The notes beneath the pieces are model-generated. The model was not told where the DNA came from. It ran no database searches and was given only the letters and a program-made list of their open reading frames with translations. This document shows positions 8,846-10,894 of a stretch of 10,894 bases of DNA, in pieces. A program made the translations under genes and the position numbers. How positions within the stretch are numbered: the first letter of the stretch is position 1; the number at the start of each line of letters is the position of its first letter. Origin of the DNA: Methylocapsa sp. (GTDB lineage Bacteria; Pseudomonadota; Alphaproteobacteria; Rhizobiales; Beijerinckiaceae); NCBI GenBank assembly GCA_003162995.1, contig PLUZ01000308.1, positions 5,544 to 16,437 on the forward strand, given 5' to 3'.

Positions 8846-9484
8846 ATGACCAGCGGCGATAAGGCTTGGCGGCCAAAGCTCATACTTGCCTCGGCATCGC
8901 CCCGGAGGCTCGAGCTGCTGCAACAGATCGGCATCGAACCAGATGCCCTGCTTCCCGTCGATCTCGATGAAACCCCGCGCAAGAATGAATTGCCGAGGAC
9001 TCTCGCCGCGCGGCTCGCCGAGGAAAAAACGAGAGCCGCCGCAGCAATTGCTGCGCGTAGAGAAGAGCTTGCCGAGGCCTATATCATTGGGGCCGACACG
9101 GTTGTCAGTGTCGGCCGCCGCATTCTGCCGAAATGCGAGATTGTGGCAGAGGCGGCGCAATCCTTGCGGCTTTTATCAGGGCGGGCGCACAGGGTTCACA
9201 CCGCGGTCTGCCTCATCACGCCAAAGGGCCGCGCGCGCCATAAGCTTGTCGAGACGAGGTTGCGCCTCAAGCGGCTCTCGGCAGATGAGATCGAGGCCTA
9301 TCTCGGATCGGGCGAGTGGCGCGGCAAGGCCGGAGGCTATGCGCTCCAGGGTCTTGCCGGCGCTTTCGCCCAAAAACTTGTAGGATCTTATTCCGCGGTC
9401 GTCGGTCTGCCGCTTTACGAGACCATGTCTCTGCTTTCCGGCGAAGGCTTTCCGGCCTATGTTTCCTGGTTGAACAGGGTGTGA
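8846..9484 (+). CDS. maf: Maf family nucleoside triphosphate pyrophosphatase
   Basis: Hydrolyses non-canonical or surplus nucleoside triphosphates to monophosphate and pyrophosphate. The 212-residue protein has the family motifs: LASASPRR at about residues 14-21, GADTVV near 82-87, and [13 protein letters not shown] at 160-172 followed by [14 protein letters not shown]. The Q in ALQGLAG and the SYSAVVGLP tail match the YhdE (dTTP/UTP) branch rather than the YceF (7-methyl-GTP) branch, though the substrate is inferred from motif only. The start ATG has GGAG 7 bases upstream. It is placed between infA and yacG, with 28 bp to yacG, supporting co-transcription. A link to septum formation is known for the family in Bacillus. 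Confidence 0.93.
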   Translation: MTSGDKAWRPKLILASASPRRLELLQQIGIEPDALLPVDLDETPRKNELPRTLAARLAEEKTRAAAAIAARREELAEAYIIGADTVVSVGRRILPKCEIVAEAAQSLRLLSGRAHRVHTAVCLITPKGRARHKLVETRLRLKRLSADEIEAYLGSGEWRGKAGGYALQGLAGAFAQKLVGSYSAVVGLPLYETMSLLSGEGFPAYVSWLNRV

Positions 9485-9512
9485 CCTCCTCCTTCTCGCA
9501 CCGGCCGAACCC

Positions 9513-9749
9513 ATGATTGATGCCAAATCTGAAAAACCTTTCGCGGAGACAACCGGGGGGACTTCAGCAAAGCCCTGTCCCATCTGTGGAAAACCCGCCG
9601 TCTTTGCAACCCGCCCGTTTTGTTCGAAGCGCTGTGCCGACATCGATCTCCACCGCTGGCTCGGCGGCGTTTACGCCATTCCGGCCGCGGCTGCGGCCGC
9701 AGGAGGCCCGGACGAGGAAACAGACGGCCAGGATGCAGACAAGAACTAA
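9513..9749 (+). CDS. yacG: DNA gyrase inhibitor YacG (zinc-binding)
   Basis: Small zinc protein which in E. coli binds GyrB and inhibits gyrase activity. The 78-residue protein has four zinc ligands in CPIC (Cys22, Cys25) and FCSKRC (Cys37, Cys41). The spacing between the pairs is 11 residues, shorter than the 15 of E. coli YacG, as I recall for alphaproteobacterial members. The segment [17 protein letters not shown] is the family signature. The C-terminus is an alanine- and acid-rich tail ([17 protein letters not shown]) and is likely disordered. The ATG at 9513 has no clear Shine-Dalgarno, which suggests translational coupling to maf. Confidence 0.92.
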   Translation: MIDAKSEKPFAETTGGTSAKPCPICGKPAVFATRPFCSKRCADIDLHRWLGGVYAIPAAAAAAGGPDEETDGQDADKN

Positions 9750-9851
9750 AAGCGGGAGATGGTTTTGCGCGGCACTCGCTGTGGAAACGCCACAAAGATC
9801 GGCACAAAACGCGTGACCTTATAAGTTGTCAGCCTTTTTTCCGGACAATGC

Positions 9852-10646
9852 ATGTTTTTCACTGCCTCGAAAATCTTTTGGTTTGTCGCCGAGCCGGTCT
9901 CTTTGGCCATTTTCGCGGGTATTTTAGGCATCTTCCTTTCGTTCACCCGTTTCGTACGCGCGGGCCGGATACTCATGGCCGGCGCAATCATCGCGCTTGC
10001 CGTTGGCCTACTCACCCCGATCGGAGCGGTCCTTTTGCGGCCCCTGGAGGACCGTTTCCCGCAACCGTCGGCCGATATGCCCTCGCCTGCCGGAATCATC
10101 GTACTTGGCGGCGCCGTGGAAACAGCAAAATCGGAAGCACGTGGGCAGGTCTACCTGGACGCCGAGGCCGCCCGGATGACCACCGGCGTCGAATTGGCGC
10201 GGCGCTATCCCACTGCACGGCTCGTCTACACAGGCGGATCGGCAGGATTTCCCTACAAGGGACCTGCGGAGGCGATCAGTGCGCGGGAACTCTGGCTTTC
10301 CCTGGGCGTGCCCGTCGAGCAAATGATATTCGAGGCGAAGTCCCGAAACACCTGGGAAAATGCTGTTTTCACGCGTGAACTCGTTAAGCCGAGGCCTGGC
10401 GAGCGCTGGCTGCTCGTGACCTCGGCGTGGCATATGCCGCGATCGGTCGGCATATTCCGCCGCGTGGGTTTTCCGGTCGTGCCTTATCCGGTCGCTTATC
10501 ACACTTTTGGCGATGCAAGGGATTTTCAGTTGTCCACCCCCATGATCGACAAGGTGTCTATGCTCGATTTGGGCGTGCGGGAATGGATAGGTCTCTTGGC
10601 TTATTGGCTGACCGGAAAGACGGATGCGCTGTTTCCAGCGCCGTGA
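9852..10646 (+). CDS. DUF218 / YdcF-ElyC family membrane protein
   Basis: The 264-residue protein has two predicted N-terminal membrane helices (about 8-32 and 38-62) followed by a DUF218 domain (about 80-215). Family hallmarks are GIIVLGGAVE near 81, LVYTGGSAG near 124, the ESRNTWEN-like EAKSRNTWENA near 161, and LLVTSAWHMPRSVGIFRRVGF near 187. E. coli ElyC of this family affects envelope and peptidoglycan synthesis at low temperature; the chemical activity is not settled, so none is claimed. The ATG at 9852 has GGA 6 bases upstream. It lies 102 bp after yacG with no obvious terminator between, so it may be read from the same operon or its own promoter. A long hairpin begins 10 bp after the stop. 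Confidence 0.88.
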   Translation: MFFTASKIFWFVAEPVSLAIFAGILGIFLSFTRFVRAGRILMAGAIIALAVGLLTPIGAVLLRPLEDRFPQPSADMPSPAGIIVLGGAVETAKSEARGQVYLDAEAARMTTGVELARRYPTARLVYTGGSAGFPYKGPAEAISARELWLSLGVPVEQMIFEAKSRNTWENAVFTRELVKPRPGERWLLVTSAWHMPRSVGIFRRVGFPVVPYPVAYHTFGDARDFQLSTPMIDKVSMLDLGVREWIGLLAYWLTGKTDALFPAP

Positions 10647-10655
10647 CCTGAGCGA

Positions 10656-10707
10656 GCCAAAATGCGCGCCCGAGGGAAATGTCCATTTCTATGGCGCGTG
10701 TCTTGGC
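10656..10707 (+). terminator. Long imperfect hairpin after the DUF218 gene
   Basis: Bases 10656-10670 pair with 10693-10707 over 15 positions with one A-C mismatch and two G-U pairs (outer GCCAA/TTGGC, inner CGCGCC/GGCGCG). The 22-base loop can itself form GAAAT/ATTTC around GTCC. No T tract follows directly on the + strand. It probably ends or stabilises the DUF218 transcript; a small structured RNA is an alternative. Confidence 0.45.
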
Positions 10708-10772
10708 ATGGCTGTAAAAAAGTCTGTCCTATTCCAAACCTTGCTATTCTTGTGATCAATTGTCATTTGTTT

Positions 10773-10790
10773 GCGTCATAAATCTGTCAT
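10773..10790 (+). promoter_or_regulatory. Candidate Pho box (PhoB binding site), facing right
   Basis: GCGTCAT-AAAT-CTGTCAT is two 7-bp direct repeats at an 11-bp period with an A/T-rich spacer, close to the known PhoB box CTGTCAT-N4-CTGTCAT. A further TTGTCAT lies at 10760-10766. The orientation points to a gene beyond the right edge. A possible -10 is GATACT (10808-10813); no full promoter is certain. Confidence 0.6.
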
Positions 10791-10894
10791 CTTCTAAATG
10801 CTTGCACGATACTTCCGGCGAATGTAGAAACTGCGGAGCACGAAGTTTAGGGAGGCGTCTGCGGGCGGTTTCGTGCAATTGCTCACGCCCCGTT

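Larger units (their letters stand above)
10647..10894. other. Intergenic region at right edge
   Basis: This 248-bp stretch after the DUF218 gene has no gene that I can support. It contains the long hairpin (10656-10707), an A+T-rich segment (about 10715-10800) with the Pho box, and about 100 bp of leader-like sequence up to the edge. It looks like the promoter region of a rightward gene whose start lies outside the window. Confidence 0.6.

Noticed and set aside
8582..9160. 192-codon - strand frame over infA and maf
   Set aside because: Antisense shadow of two well-recognised genes, with no motif of its own.
9750..9851. Possible tRNA or terminator after yacG
   Set aside because: No cloverleaf or T-loop motif was found. 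A TGTGG/CCACA hairpin (9780-9794) has no T tract, and the later T run (9835-9840) has no stem before it.

Overview
This is a chromosomal window from an alphaproteobacterium, most likely order Hyphomicrobiales (Rhizobiales) and plausibly near Beijerinckiaceae. That placement rests on protein character (GreA, a CarB of about 1,107 residues, short-spaced YacG, PssA), on the neighbourhoods carB-greA and infA-maf-yacG, and on an intergenic palindromic sequence that I recall as recurrent in this order. It is inference; no search was run. Nearly everything is housekeeping. I see no insertion sequence, phage gene, CRISPR array, rRNA or tRNA.

Left part (1-2298, + strand): the C-terminal 290 codons of a SufS-type cysteine desulfurase, a 468-bp AT-rich gap, then an EpsC/SrpH-type serine acetyltransferase. 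Together they suit making cysteine and moving its sulfur into Fe-S clusters.

Middle (2382-7157, - strand): in transcription order, a 77-residue unrecognised protein with a perfect Shine-Dalgarno, carB (large subunit of carbamoyl-phosphate synthetase) and greA (transcript cleavage factor). The carB leader holds an intrinsic-terminator-like hairpin with six Ts just ahead of the start codon, plus a distal segment complementary to the ribosome-binding site. The 519-bp carB-greA gap is packed with four imperfect palindromes of 36-44 bp.

Right part (7424-10646, + strand): pssA (phosphatidylserine synthase, with a small decapeptide repeat in its N-terminal tail), infA (IF-1), maf (nucleotide pyrophosphatase), yacG (zinc-binding gyrase inhibitor) and a membrane-anchored DUF218/YdcF-like protein. 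After the last gene come a long imperfect hairpin and a good match to a Pho box facing right, so the next gene outside the window may be phosphate-regulated.

The most interesting items are regulatory: the carB leader, the terminal Pho box, the palindrome cluster and the unrecognised small gene with a tandem TATATA promoter. No strong case for an undescribed multi-gene system can be made here.
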